From Oceanococcus sp041619315 (lineage in GTDB: Bacteria; Pseudomonadota; Gammaproteobacteria; Nevskiales; Oceanococcaceae): a stretch of DNA of 11,339 bases. The DNA is taken from the NCBI GenBank assembly GCA_041619315.1, contig JBFKEC010000091.1:1-11339 (forward strand), written 5' to 3'. The first letter of the stretch is position 1. Every line of letters begins with the position of its first letter. Position numbers and translations under genes: made by a program. Below, in pieces: positions 1-6,590 of this stretch. Below the pieces are notes generated by a model. That model searched no databases, had not been told where the DNA came from, and saw nothing but the letters and a program-made list of their open reading frames with translations.

Positions 1-863
1 GCGGCCGCGCAGGTGCCCGGTGCAGACAGTTCTGGACAGCCTCCAAAGCCGACTTCCGCAGTTTCGCCGCTGTAGCCGGCAAAGTCGTTGCTGGCAAAGA
101 AGCTGCCCGACGGATCGGCTTCGGTGGAGACCCAGTCGTACTGGTAGAAGCCTTCAATCGAGATGTTGTCGGTCAGATCGGCCGACGCCCACAGCATGCC
201 GGCGGGGATGAACACCTCAGACAGGTCGACACCGGGAACACGCAGTTGCGAGGCATCTGCAGCGATGATCGAGTTGATGCCATTGAGCACCAGTGCGGAC
301 TCACCCCAGTTGAGCACCTGATGACCGAGGCGGAAGCTGACATAGCGGTCGCCCAGTTGCACCGTGCCGAAAATGAAGCCTTCCAGCAGGTCGGCATCGT
401 TACCCAGGCGGTCATGCAGCTTGCTGCGCCGGCGTTTGAGATCTTCCGGGCCGGCCAGTCGTGTGGGCGCCCCGGCATAGTCTTCCTCGTCGAAGTAGTC
501 GTGGTCGTTGAGCACGAAGTCGTACAGGTAGCTGCCGCGAACCTGGGCTCCGAAGTCACCCCAGTTGAGGTACAGGGTTGAGGTCAGCTTGACCCCGCCT
601 GAAATCATGTCGCCCTTGTCGAAGGCCAGGTTGCCGTCATCGCCGTTGGTCGAGAAAGCCTGACCCTGTTTGCCATCAGCGGTGACGTTGGAGCGGCCAA
701 TGATCGACGGGTCCTGCTCTTCAATACGCCAGGCCGCACCTGCGGTGACGGCCGTGTCGATGCGCCCGCTGATCGGGCCCAGATCGAAACTGTTGGCCAG
801 TGCCGGGGCACTGCCGAGACCGGTCAGAATCAGGCCGGCCATCAAAGGATTGATATTTTTCAT
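1..863 (-). CDS. DUF1302 family outer-membrane protein (partial, C-terminus missing)
   Basis: The frame is open from an ATG at 863 down to the left edge, giving 287 codons of N-terminal sequence. The start MKNINPLMAGLILTGLGSAP followed by ALAN is a typical Sec signal peptide, with probable cleavage after ALA near residue 24. The mature part has features I associate with DUF1302 proteins of Pseudomonas and relatives: an opening strand on a GRIDTAVTAGAAWR theme, a DDGNLAFDKGD segment, RGSYLYDF, then RLGHQVLNWGES and NGINSI, and an aromatic IEGFYQYDW strand. This alternation fits a beta-barrel. Two cysteines near the edge (PELSAPGTC region) may pair. DUF1302 proteins are large predicted outer-membrane proteins, often linked to uptake or export of hydrophobic compounds; the exact substrate is unknown. 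The gene lies 15 bases after the lipase stop with its own strong RBS, so it is probably the second gene of that operon. Family assignment is good; function is inferred. Confidence 0.85.
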   Translation of the reverse strand, partial: MKNINPLMAGLILTGLGSAPALANSFDLGPISGRIDTAVTAGAAWRIEEQDPSIIGRSNVTADGKQGQAFSTNGDDGNLAFDKGDMISGGVKLTSTLYLNWGDFGAQVRGSYLYDFVLNDHDYFDEEDYAGAPTRLAGPEDLKRRRSKLHDRLGNDADLLEGFIFGTVQLGDRYVSFRLGHQVLNWGESALVLNGINSIIAADASQLRVPGVDLSEVFIPAGMLWASADLTDNISIEGFYQYDWVSTEADPSGSFFASNDFAGYSGETAEVGFGGCPELSAPGTCAA

Positions 864-870
864 GATGGAT

Positions 871-875
871 CTCCT
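871..875 (-). promoter_or_regulatory. Ribosome binding site of the DUF1302 gene
   Basis: Read on the minus strand this is AGGAG, seven bases before the ATG at 863. It sits wholly between the lipase stop codon (879-881) and the DUF1302 start. The second gene therefore has its own strong initiation signal and need not rely on coupling. It fixes the DUF1302 start. Confidence 0.8.
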
Positions 876-878
876 GAA

Positions 879-3017
879 TCAATTCGCGGCTTGTGGGCAG
901 TTATCGCCCAGCGGCAGGCAAGCACCGTCACTGGCCAGGAAATTGGCCACTTGACGTTGCATCTCGACAAACACCGGATCATCTGCAGGATTCTCGGTGG
1001 TCGGCTGCAGAATGCTGCCGTGATTGCCGCCATTAAAGCGCAGCAGTTCCATGCCGCCGGTCAACACCGCTGGCGTGTCCAGCGGTGGGCTGATGTCAGT
1101 GGCGGTCAGACCCATGATCCGGGCCAATGGCTCGGTGCCGGACAGCAGGCCCGGGATGATCACGTTTTCGCTGGCGGAGTTGGGAACCACGCTGTCGCCA
1201 ACCACCTCGATCATGTGCACTGCACGGTTCTCGCCGGCGGCTGCGGCCCAGTTGATCGGGTCGGCCGGGTCGACGGCGAGTTGAGCAAAGCGCAGGAAGA
1301 TCTCGTAGGTGTCGGTACCCTTGACAATGCCTGCAGCCTCAAGCCCCGCGGCCACGACCGGGCCAAAGGTTTGTGAGGCGTCCAGCAGCTTGCCGATGCC
1401 GCCACCCGGCATGGCCAGACTGGCAGCCTTGATGTCGTCATTGGCACCCAGCAGGGTGGTGCCGACGATGCCGCCCAGAGAATGGCCGAGGAAGTGAATC
1501 CGGTCGGTGTTGATCACGTCGTCGGGCTCGGCGCCCAGGACCAGATCGCCGAGTGAACGGACCAGATGAATCTGGTCGGCGACCGACTGGCGGATGTTGT
1601 CACGCGAGGTGATCGGACTGGTCAGATTGATGAAGTAGGCGCCGGAATCGTCCACCGTGCCATCACCATCCAGATCCGCATCAAAGGTGCGCTCGGTAGT
1701 GCCGGGCACGCGCAGAGGATGATCCGGTGGTAGCCCATGTAGGGGCTGATCTATGGCCACCGCGACAAAGCCGGCGGCAGTCAACGCACCGGCCACGCCG
1801 AGCATTTGCGAGCGGTCGCCGGTGATGCCATGCAGGAACACCACAACCGGCCAGCCGCCAGCTGGCGCTGTGCCTTGCGGGCGGGTCAGCAGCAGCGGCA
1901 CCAGTTCGTCCGACTGTTGTTGCGGCATCGGGTAGCACAGCGTGGTGCTGCTTGGGGGCAGCAAAGCCTCACACGGTGCTCCGGTGCCGGGATGAACCGC
2001 ACCGGCGTTGATGACGCCGTCGTTCTGCCACACCGAGGTGTTGATGTTTTCCGCGCCGGGCTGATGGTAGTAGGGCACGTTGAAGGCGCCGACATATATC
2101 AGCGGGTTGTTGGCTTCGGGGATCGCGGCCGGCTCGCTCGGACTGCCCAGGACCTGGGCCAGGTTGAGTCCGCTGGGCTGGGCCTGAATCAGCTGTGCGC
2201 TGGCCTGGGCATCGATGGAATTCAGGGTTGGCGTGGTTGATTGGGTGGTGAACGACCAGGCCATGACCAGATCATCGCGGGCGATTTCGCCACGTGAGTT
2301 GGACGCCAGTGCGGACAGTTGCTGCAGCCCGCCGACTACCGGTTGGATGAATGCTGATTGCAATTGATCCAGCACCGGAATCAGATCGCTACGCCCTTGA
2401 AGTTGCAGGGCGCCAAGCAAGGTGTTGCTGGTTTGCTCGCTGAACGGGGTGTCGCTGTTGAGCGAGGCGAACAGTTCGTTGGGAATCGCGGGTGCGCCGG
2501 CCGGGCTGCGGATGTCACGGGTCAGGCCGACCAGATAGCGGGTTGATTCATTGAGTGGCTTGAGCCAGTTGACCAACAGTCTGGGGGTCAGTATCGAGAC
2601 CGGTGACAAGCTGACTTCAAAATCTTCGCCGGGAATCAGTTCCTGCCCACGCTGGCTGTCGAAGATGCGCACGCCGTCGGTGGACTGGGTGACATCAATC
2701 TTGCCCTGCAGGTTGGCGAACAGGCTGGCTGTGGTTGACCAGCCATCGGCCAGGCCCCAGCCGGGAATCGCAGCAAGTGAGCCCGCCGGTGCCAGAGTGC
2801 CGTCGGCGTTGTTGTCCGCATTGTCATCCTGTCCGGTTTCGCTTCCGAACAGCAGGTCGATGGGGATGGGGAGAATGGCGCCGGTTGTATTTGTGGGTAA
2901 AACCACAGGGTCAAACAGCGGTTTGGGACCAAAATCTTCGTCAGTCCGCAGTCCATTGTCGTCCGGACTGCATGCACACAGAACCAGCAACGCGCTGGCG
3001 ACAATTATTGCTCTCAT
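879..3017 (-). CDS. VolA/Pla-1-type outer-membrane lipoprotein lipase (lysophospholipase)
   Basis: The 712-residue protein has a lipoprotein signal, MRAIIVASALLVLCAC, with the lipidated cysteine probably Cys16. Ser at +2 predicts Lol-dependent sorting to the outer membrane. About residues 25-300 match the 'bacterial virulence factor lipase N-terminal' type of domain, and 380-700 form an alpha/beta hydrolase. Visible catalytic elements are the oxyanion segment HGITGD (396-401), the nucleophile elbow GHSLGG with Ser513, a likely acid Asp608 in VVGDSVVPN and a likely base His666 in GNHGS. Cysteines 349/361 and 700/707 are spaced for disulfides, as expected outside the cytoplasm. An Asp-rich loop at 446-457 resembles a calcium site. 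Vibrio VolA is a surface lysophospholipase that frees fatty acids from host phosphatidylcholine products and is encoded next to fadL. Here the partner is a DUF1302 protein. Family is confident; substrate is inferred. The start is supported by a strong RBS. Confidence 0.88.
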   Translation of the reverse strand: MRAIIVASALLVLCACSPDDNGLRTDEDFGPKPLFDPVVLPTNTTGAILPIPIDLLFGSETGQDDNADNNADGTLAPAGSLAAIPGWGLADGWSTTASLFANLQGKIDVTQSTDGVRIFDSQRGQELIPGEDFEVSLSPVSILTPRLLVNWLKPLNESTRYLVGLTRDIRSPAGAPAIPNELFASLNSDTPFSEQTSNTLLGALQLQGRSDLIPVLDQLQSAFIQPVVGGLQQLSALASNSRGEIARDDLVMAWSFTTQSTTPTLNSIDAQASAQLIQAQPSGLNLAQVLGSPSEPAAIPEANNPLIYVGAFNVPYYHQPGAENINTSVWQNDGVINAGAVHPGTGAPCEALLPPSSTTLCYPMPQQQSDELVPLLLTRPQGTAPAGGWPVVVFLHGITGDRSQMLGVAGALTAAGFVAVAIDQPLHGLPPDHPLRVPGTTERTFDADLDGDGTVDDSGAYFINLTSPITSRDNIRQSVADQIHLVRSLGDLVLGAEPDDVINTDRIHFLGHSLGGIVGTTLLGANDDIKAASLAMPGGGIGKLLDASQTFGPVVAAGLEAAGIVKGTDTYEIFLRFAQLAVDPADPINWAAAAGENRAVHMIEVVGDSVVPNSASENVIIPGLLSGTEPLARIMGLTATDISPPLDTPAVLTGGMELLRFNGGNHGSILQPTTENPADDPVFVEMQRQVANFLASDGACLPLGDNCPQAAN

Positions 3018-3022
3018 GGTGT

Positions 3023-3028
3023 CTCCCC
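3023..3028 (-). promoter_or_regulatory. Ribosome binding site of the lipase gene
   Basis: The minus strand reads GGGGAGACACC directly before the ATG at 3017, a purine-rich Shine-Dalgarno at normal spacing. A second ATG at 3031 is out of frame. This decides the start and keeps the lipoprotein signal intact. Confidence 0.75.
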
Positions 3029-3043
3029 ATGGTGAGTTGTTGT

Positions 3044-3075
3044 ACGTCGACGCTTTAGTGTCTTTATGTCGACGT
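3044..3075. repeat. Inverted repeat ACGTCGAC-16-GTCGACGT upstream of the lipase
   Basis: Perfect 8-base arms lie at 3044-3051 and 3068-3075, separated by a 16-base AT-richer spacer. Each arm contains the self-complementary GTCGAC, so the arms also read as direct copies. The centres are 24 bases apart, a little over two helical turns. The element lies 27-58 bases before the lipase start codon, where an operator or the 5' leader would sit. It could bind a dimeric or tetrameric regulator, or form a hairpin in the leader mRNA. No regulator gene adjoins it, so the role is unassigned. Confidence 0.55.
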
Positions 3076-3129
3076 GAAGAGAATATGAATAGGCAACCTC
3101 AACGTATGTAAGTCAGATGGCTGTTTCGC

Positions 3130-3147
3130 CGTAGGAAAAATCCTACG
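3130..3147. repeat. Palindrome CGTAGGA-AAAA-TCCTACG at the msrQ 3' end / lipase upstream region
   Basis: Arms of 7 bases at 3130-3136 and 3141-3147 flank a 4-base A tract. It covers the msrQ stop codon (3143-3145) and lies about 115-130 bases upstream of the lipase start, all on the minus strand. As RNA it would make a short U-looped hairpin, but no U run follows, so it is a poor intrinsic terminator. As DNA the symmetric 18-mer with an A/T centre looks like a response-regulator or similar operator for the downstream lipase operon. This is inference from form only. Confidence 0.5.
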
Positions 3148-3733
3148 CTCGGCGCAGGCGAACGGCAAACAGGGTGAGTAACAAAGCGAAATAGAGCCAG
3201 GGCTCGGGTTCGCTGACCTTGACCTTCCACAGAAAGTGCACGCAAGCCAGCAATGCCGCGGGGTAGACCAGTCGATGCAGGCGTTTCCAGTTGCGTTTGA
3301 GACGCCGCTGCCAGGCCCGCGTTGAGGTCACGGCCAAGGGGGTGAGCAACACCAGAGCCGAAAAGCCCACGGTGATGTATGGCCGCTCGAGAATTTCTTC
3401 ACCCAGGCGCGCAAGCGACAGGCTCAGGTCGAAGACCAAAAAGACCGCAAAGTGGCCGACCAGATAGAAGAAGCTCCAAAGGCCCAGCTGGCGGCGCAGC
3501 TGCAACGGCCAGCGCCAGTGCAGCAGGCGCTGTAGCGGTGTCATGCTCAAAGTCAGTAGTAGCAGGCGCAGGGCCCACTGGCCGCTGTGATGGGTCAAGG
3601 TCTCAATCGGATTGACCCCCAGATTGCCACTGGCCATCCACCAGCCGGCTTGCACCAGTGGCAGGCTGCACAGGACAAAACACAACGCCCGAATCTGCCC
3701 GGTCGACGGGCGCCACGTCAGCATGTTTGGCAC
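3143..3733 (-). CDS. msrQ: MsrQ, haem-binding membrane subunit of the periplasmic methionine sulfoxide reductase
   Basis: This 196-residue protein corresponds to E. coli MsrQ (YedZ). MsrQ is an inner-membrane b-type haem protein that passes electrons from the quinone pool or a flavin reductase to MsrP in the periplasm. Several hydrophobic helices are visible, for example about 16-34, 84-101, 120-136, 155-170 and 178-192. Candidate haem-ligand histidines sit in conserved settings: LVGHFAVF (His94), RLHRLVYP (His153) and CVHFLWKVK (His166). The GVNPIE and THHSGQWAL segments align with E. coli GADPVKDI and QHFTGRTAL. The GTG start at 3733 shares its G with the TAG stop of msrP, implying reinitiation coupling. 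An in-frame ATG at 3724 would give 193 residues and cannot be excluded. Neither start has a clear Shine-Dalgarno. Confidence 0.93.
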   Translation of the reverse strand: MPNMLTWRPSTGQIRALCFVLCSLPLVQAGWWMASGNLGVNPIETLTHHSGQWALRLLLLTLSMTPLQRLLHWRWPLQLRRQLGLWSFFYLVGHFAVFLVFDLSLSLARLGEEILERPYITVGFSALVLLTPLAVTSTRAWQRRLKRNWKRLHRLVYPAALLACVHFLWKVKVSEPEPWLYFALLLTLFAVRLRRA

Positions 3734-4701
3734 TAGTAGTACTTGCGCAGGTCCATGCCGTCATACAGGCCGGCCACATGTTCGGCATAGCCGTTGAACA
3801 TCAGGGTGTCACGCTTGAACAGCTCACCAATGCGACGTTCGCGTGCCTGCGACCAGCGCGGGTGGTCGACCTTGGGGTTCACATTGGCGTAGAAGCCATA
3901 TTCGCTTGGCTGCAGCATGTTCCAGGTGGTGTTCGGCTCACGCGTACTGAAGTGGATGCGCACAATCGACTTGATGCTCTTGAAGCCGTACTTCCACGGC
4001 ATGACCAGACGCATGGGCGCGCCGTTCTGAGGGGGCAGTGGTTTGCCGTACAGGCCGGTGGCCATAAAGCTCAGCGGGTGCATGGCTTCATCCATGCGCA
4101 GGCCCTCACGGTAGGGCCAGTCGACGCTGGCCGAGTTGAGGCGCATCTGTTCGGGGCGCACGGCTGTTTCGAAGGCTACGTAGCGGGCCTTGTCGGTGGG
4201 TGCAAAGCGGGCCAGAAACGGGCCCAGTTCAAAGCCCATCCAGGGCACGACCATGGACCAGGCCTCAACGCAGCGCAGGCGGTAGATGCGTTCCTCGGTC
4301 TCGATCTCATCCAGCAATTCATGCAGATCGAATTCGCCGCCGCCATCGCAGGCGCCGTCGACCTTGATACGCCACGGTGTGGTCGACAGCTTATGAGCAT
4401 GTCGCGCCGGGTCGCTTTTTCCGGTGCCGAATTCGTAGAAATTGTTGTAGCTGGTGATGTCGTCGTAACTGTTGAGTGCTTCGCCAGCTGCGAAGTCGTG
4501 GCGTCCATCACGCGTCTGCGTACTCGACAGGTCGACCGGCACAGACGTGGCCAAGGGCATGGATTCTTCCCGGCTGAGGCAGGCCGGTGCGGCCAGGGCG
4601 GCAAGCGAGCCTGCGGCCATCTGCATGAAGCGGCGCCGGTGCCAGAATAATGACTCCGGGGTGATTTCGCTGCGCGGCAGTTGGGGGATTTTCGAGCTCA
4701 T
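3733..4701 (-). CDS. msrP: MsrP, periplasmic molybdopterin methionine sulfoxide reductase catalytic subunit
   Basis: The 322-residue protein aligns along nearly its whole length with E. coli MsrP (YedY, 334 residues). MsrP reduces methionine sulfoxide in periplasmic proteins, such as those damaged by hypochlorous acid. The N-terminus carries a twin-arginine signal, HRRRFMQMAAGSLAALAAPA (21-40), so the folded cofactor-loaded enzyme should be exported by Tat. The molybdenum ligand is Cys144 in RIYRLRCVEAWSMVVPW. Other family signatures are SYNNFYEFG (84-92), VAFET (175-179), EGLRMDEAMHPL (199-210), LPPQNGAPMRL (222-232), PWKYGFKSIKSI (235-246) and YANVNPKVDHPRWS (271-284). The C-terminus, FNGYAEHVAGLYDGMDLRKY, is complete. 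It is first in the msrP-msrQ operon. No strong Shine-Dalgarno precedes the ATG at 4701; the start is chosen because it gives the usual short leader before the Tat motif. Confidence 0.97.
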   Translation of the reverse strand: MSSKIPQLPRSEITPESLFWHRRRFMQMAAGSLAALAAPACLSREESMPLATSVPVDLSSTQTRDGRHDFAAGEALNSYDDITSYNNFYEFGTGKSDPARHAHKLSTTPWRIKVDGACDGGGEFDLHELLDEIETEERIYRLRCVEAWSMVVPWMGFELGPFLARFAPTDKARYVAFETAVRPEQMRLNSASVDWPYREGLRMDEAMHPLSFMATGLYGKPLPPQNGAPMRLVMPWKYGFKSIKSIVRIHFSTREPNTTWNMLQPSEYGFYANVNPKVDHPRWSQARERRIGELFKRDTLMFNGYAEHVAGLYDGMDLRKYY

Positions 4702-4743
4702 GGTTTTACAGACCGGTTGATTCGGGATTGTCTTTCATCACAT

Positions 4744-4749
4744 ACAATA
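4744..4749 (+). promoter_or_regulatory. Possible -10 box (TACAAT) just before the sufE start
   Basis: TACAAT matches the sigma-70 -10 consensus at five of six positions. It lies only 6-11 bases before the ATG at 4755, so transcription from it would begin at or near the start codon and yield a leaderless or almost leaderless mRNA. This would explain the missing Shine-Dalgarno. No good -35 box sits 16-18 bases upstream; TTGATT at 4717 is spaced too far. This is a weak call. Confidence 0.25.
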
Positions 4750-4754
4750 TGCAC

Positions 4755-5156
4755 ATGACTTTGGATGACCTGAAAGCCAGTTTTTCCCTGATGGGGTCGT
4801 GGGAAGAGCGTTACGGGCTGATTATCGATCTCGGACGCCAGCTCGAGCCCTTGCCGGAAGACGCTTACGTCGACGCCAACAAGGTGCGCGGCTGTATGAG
4901 TCAGGTGTGGATGACCTCGCAGGTGCAGCCGGATGGGCGCATCCGGATTCTCGGCGATTCCGATGCACACATCGTCAAAGGGCTGATTGCGGTGCTGCTG
5001 ATGGTGTACTCGGGCAAGACCGCGGAAGAAATCGGTCAGATCGACATCAAGAGCCTGTTTGCCGAGCTCGGTCTGGAGCAACACATCAGTGCCAACCGGC
5101 GCAATGGCTTTTACGCCATGGTTGAACGCATTGGGCTGATGGCAGATTCAAGCTGA
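4755..5156 (+). CDS. sufE: SufE-family cysteine desulfurase activator / sulfur acceptor
   Basis: From the ATG at 4755 this encodes 133 residues matching SufE/CsdE. These proteins accept persulfide sulfur from a cysteine desulfurase (SufS or CsdA) and deliver it for Fe-S cluster assembly. The acceptor cysteine is Cys47 in KVRGCMSQVW, equivalent to Cys51 of E. coli SufE. The family segments WEERYGLIIDLG (16-27), GDSDAHIVKGLIAVLL (about 66-81) and QHISANRRNGFYAMVERI near the end are all present. No desulfurase or other suf gene is in the window, so sufE and csdE cannot be told apart. In-frame ATG (4749) and TTG (4728) codons would extend the protein by 2 or 9 residues. The 4755 ATG matches the family N-terminus best. 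No Shine-Dalgarno is visible before any of them. The gene is divergent from msrP. Confidence 0.93.
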   Translation: MTLDDLKASFSLMGSWEERYGLIIDLGRQLEPLPEDAYVDANKVRGCMSQVWMTSQVQPDGRIRILGDSDAHIVKGLIAVLLMVYSGKTAEEIGQIDIKSLFAELGLEQHISANRRNGFYAMVERIGLMADSS

Positions 5157-5201
5157 TTGCTGATTGCGGTGTTTGTGATGCGCAGCGCACTCGCGCAAAC
5201 G

Positions 5202-5657
5202 CTATGAATCGTCAGCTTCCACCAGCAGCGTCGTGCCGTTCACGGCCACAACCCGGACTTCGCTGCCCTGAGGCAGGTCGGGGCCGCTGCAGCGCCAGGT
5301 CGAATCGGCGACCTTGACCCGGCCCACCCCATCCTGAATGGCGGTGGCGAGTTGCAGGCTGCGTCCGACCAGATGCTGGCCCGGATGGTTGAGCTGGCTG
5401 GCGGCATCGTCCTCGGGTGATGGCGGGTTGCGTTTTTGATACACCTTGAAGAGCACCGTGCAGCTCACCGCCAGCACGCTGAAGATGATCATCTGGGCGT
5501 TGAGGTCCAGATCGGTGCCCAAGGCGATAAAGCCGGTGACCAGCGCCGAAACGCCGAACCACAGCAGCACGGCGCCGGGCACGAAAGCCTCCAGCGCAAT
5601 CAAAAATATGCCGGCACTGAACCAGTACCAGTGGACGCTGGATTGATCGAGTTCCAT
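5202..5657 (-). CDS. Short NfeD-family membrane protein (YbbK type), partner of QmcA
   Basis: This 151-residue protein resembles E. coli YbbK, the NfeD-like partner of QmcA. Residues about 9-75 contain hydrophobic helices (WYWFSAGIFLIALEAFVPGA, LLWFGVSALVTGFIAL, MIIFSVLAVSCTVLFKV). After a charged linker (RNPPSPEDDAAS), residues from about 88 form the NfeD OB-fold domain: LNHPGQHLVGRSLQLATAIQ, GVGRVKVADSTWRC, then a final VRVVAVNGTTLLVEA strand. NfeD proteins are thought to assist SPFH-protein oligomers in the membrane; they have no known enzymatic activity in this short form. It begins 11 bases after qmcA stops, and its AAGGG Shine-Dalgarno (5666-5670) overlaps the qmcA stop codon, indicating a tight two-gene operon. 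The gene converges on sufE with a 45-base gap. Confidence 0.92.
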   Translation of the reverse strand: MELDQSSVHWYWFSAGIFLIALEAFVPGAVLLWFGVSALVTGFIALGTDLDLNAQMIIFSVLAVSCTVLFKVYQKRNPPSPEDDAASQLNHPGQHLVGRSLQLATAIQDGVGRVKVADSTWRCSGPDLPQGSEVRVVAVNGTTLLVEADDS

Positions 5658-5668
5658 GAGCCGTGCCC

Positions 5669-6583
5669 TTACGCCTTGGGTTTGTCGTTGATCGAGCCGA
5701 GCAGTTCTTTGACGCCACCCAGAGAGCCGATCAGGTTGCTCGCTTCCAGCGGCAACATGATGACTTTCTGATTGGGGGCAGCAGCAATATCGCGCAACGC
5801 TTCGGTGTATTTCTGGGCGACAAAGTAGTTGATCGCTTTGACGTCGCCTTCGGAGATCGCCAGCGACACGTCGCGGGTTGCTTTGGCCTCGGCCTGGGCC
5901 AGTCGCTCGCGTGCTTCTGCATCACGCTGGGCGGCTTCCAGTCGCCCTTCGGCTTCCAGAATCATGGCCCGTTTCTCACCCTCGGCCTTCTTGATCTCGG
6001 CTTCGCGATGACCTTCGGCTTCGAGGATGTTGGCGCGCTTTTCACGCTCGGCTTTCATCTGGCGAGCCATCGAGTCGACCAGATCCACCGGTGGCGAGAT
6101 GTCCTTGATTTCAACGCGCTTGACCTGCGTGCCCCAGGCTTCCGAGGCTTCGTCGATGATTCTGAGCAGTTTGATGTTGATCTCGTCGCGTCGCGACAGA
6201 GCCTCGTCCAGATCCATTTCGCCCAGCACCGAACGTATTGAGGTCATGGCCAGATTGACCACCGCGCGCATCAGGTCGCGCACCTCGTAGGCCGCTCTTG
6301 CCGCATCGGCGACCACGATGTACACCACGCCGTCGACACTGACCTGAGCGTTGTCACGGGTGATGACATCCTGGCTGGGGATGTCGATGACCTGTTCCAT
6401 CACGTTGATCTTGTGTCCGATGCGGTCAACGATCGGCATGATGAAATGCAGCCCGGGTTCCAGCGTGCGGGTATAGCGGCCAAAGCGCTCAACCGTATAA
6501 CGGTGCCCTTGCGACACGACTTTGACCCCGAGGAATACGCCAACAACGGCGAGCACCAACATGGCAATAACAAAACTGGTCAT
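5669..6583 (-). CDS. qmcA: QmcA, SPFH/band-7 membrane scaffold protein
   Basis: The protein is 304 residues from the ATG at 6583, against 305 for E. coli QmcA, and aligns end to end. It has an N-terminal membrane anchor (about residues 4-22), then the SPFH domain starting VVSQGHRYTVERFGRYTRTL, with VMEQVIDIPSQDVITRDNAQV, RAAYEVRDL and MDLDEALSRRDEIN typical of the family. From about residue 170 a long charged helix contains repeated KAExEKRAxILEAEG units. The end has INYFVAQKYTEALRDIA and VIMLPLEASNLIGSLGG, close to QmcA. SPFH proteins assemble into large membrane rings or cages that organise microdomains; QmcA is linked in E. coli to quality control with FtsH/HflKC. The start is decided by AGGGG seven bases upstream of the ATG; the TTG codon just before it (6586) is spaced too close. 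nfeD follows in the same operon. Confidence 0.96.
   Translation of the reverse strand: MTSFVIAMLVLAVVGVFLGVKVVSQGHRYTVERFGRYTRTLEPGLHFIMPIVDRIGHKINVMEQVIDIPSQDVITRDNAQVSVDGVVYIVVADAARAAYEVRDLMRAVVNLAMTSIRSVLGEMDLDEALSRRDEINIKLLRIIDEASEAWGTQVKRVEIKDISPPVDLVDSMARQMKAEREKRANILEAEGHREAEIKKAEGEKRAMILEAEGRLEAAQRDAEARERLAQAEAKATRDVSLAISEGDVKAINYFVAQKYTEALRDIAAAPNQKVIMLPLEASNLIGSLGGVKELLGSINDKPKA
5946..6052 (-). repeat. Two imperfect 41-base direct repeats inside qmcA
   Basis: Bases 5946-5986 and 6012-6052 match at 33 of 41 positions, 66 bases apart. They encode KAEGEKRAMILEAEG and KAEREKRANILEAEG, a 22-residue period. Most differences are silent or conservative, so the repeat is kept at protein level. 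22 residues equals two 11-residue turns, as expected for the long helix that follows SPFH domains. Confidence 0.7.
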
Positions 6584-6590
6584 CAAAAAT

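Noticed and set aside
3658..4650. A 330-codon open frame on the plus strand opposite msrP
   Set aside because: It is antisense to a clear MsrP. The translation is an Ala/Gly/His/Val-rich mixture without motifs or an RBS.
5157..5201. Bidirectional terminator between the convergent sufE and nfeD genes
   Set aside because: Only short imperfect pairing (GTTTG with CAAAC, plus GCGC words) is present and there is no T run on either strand.
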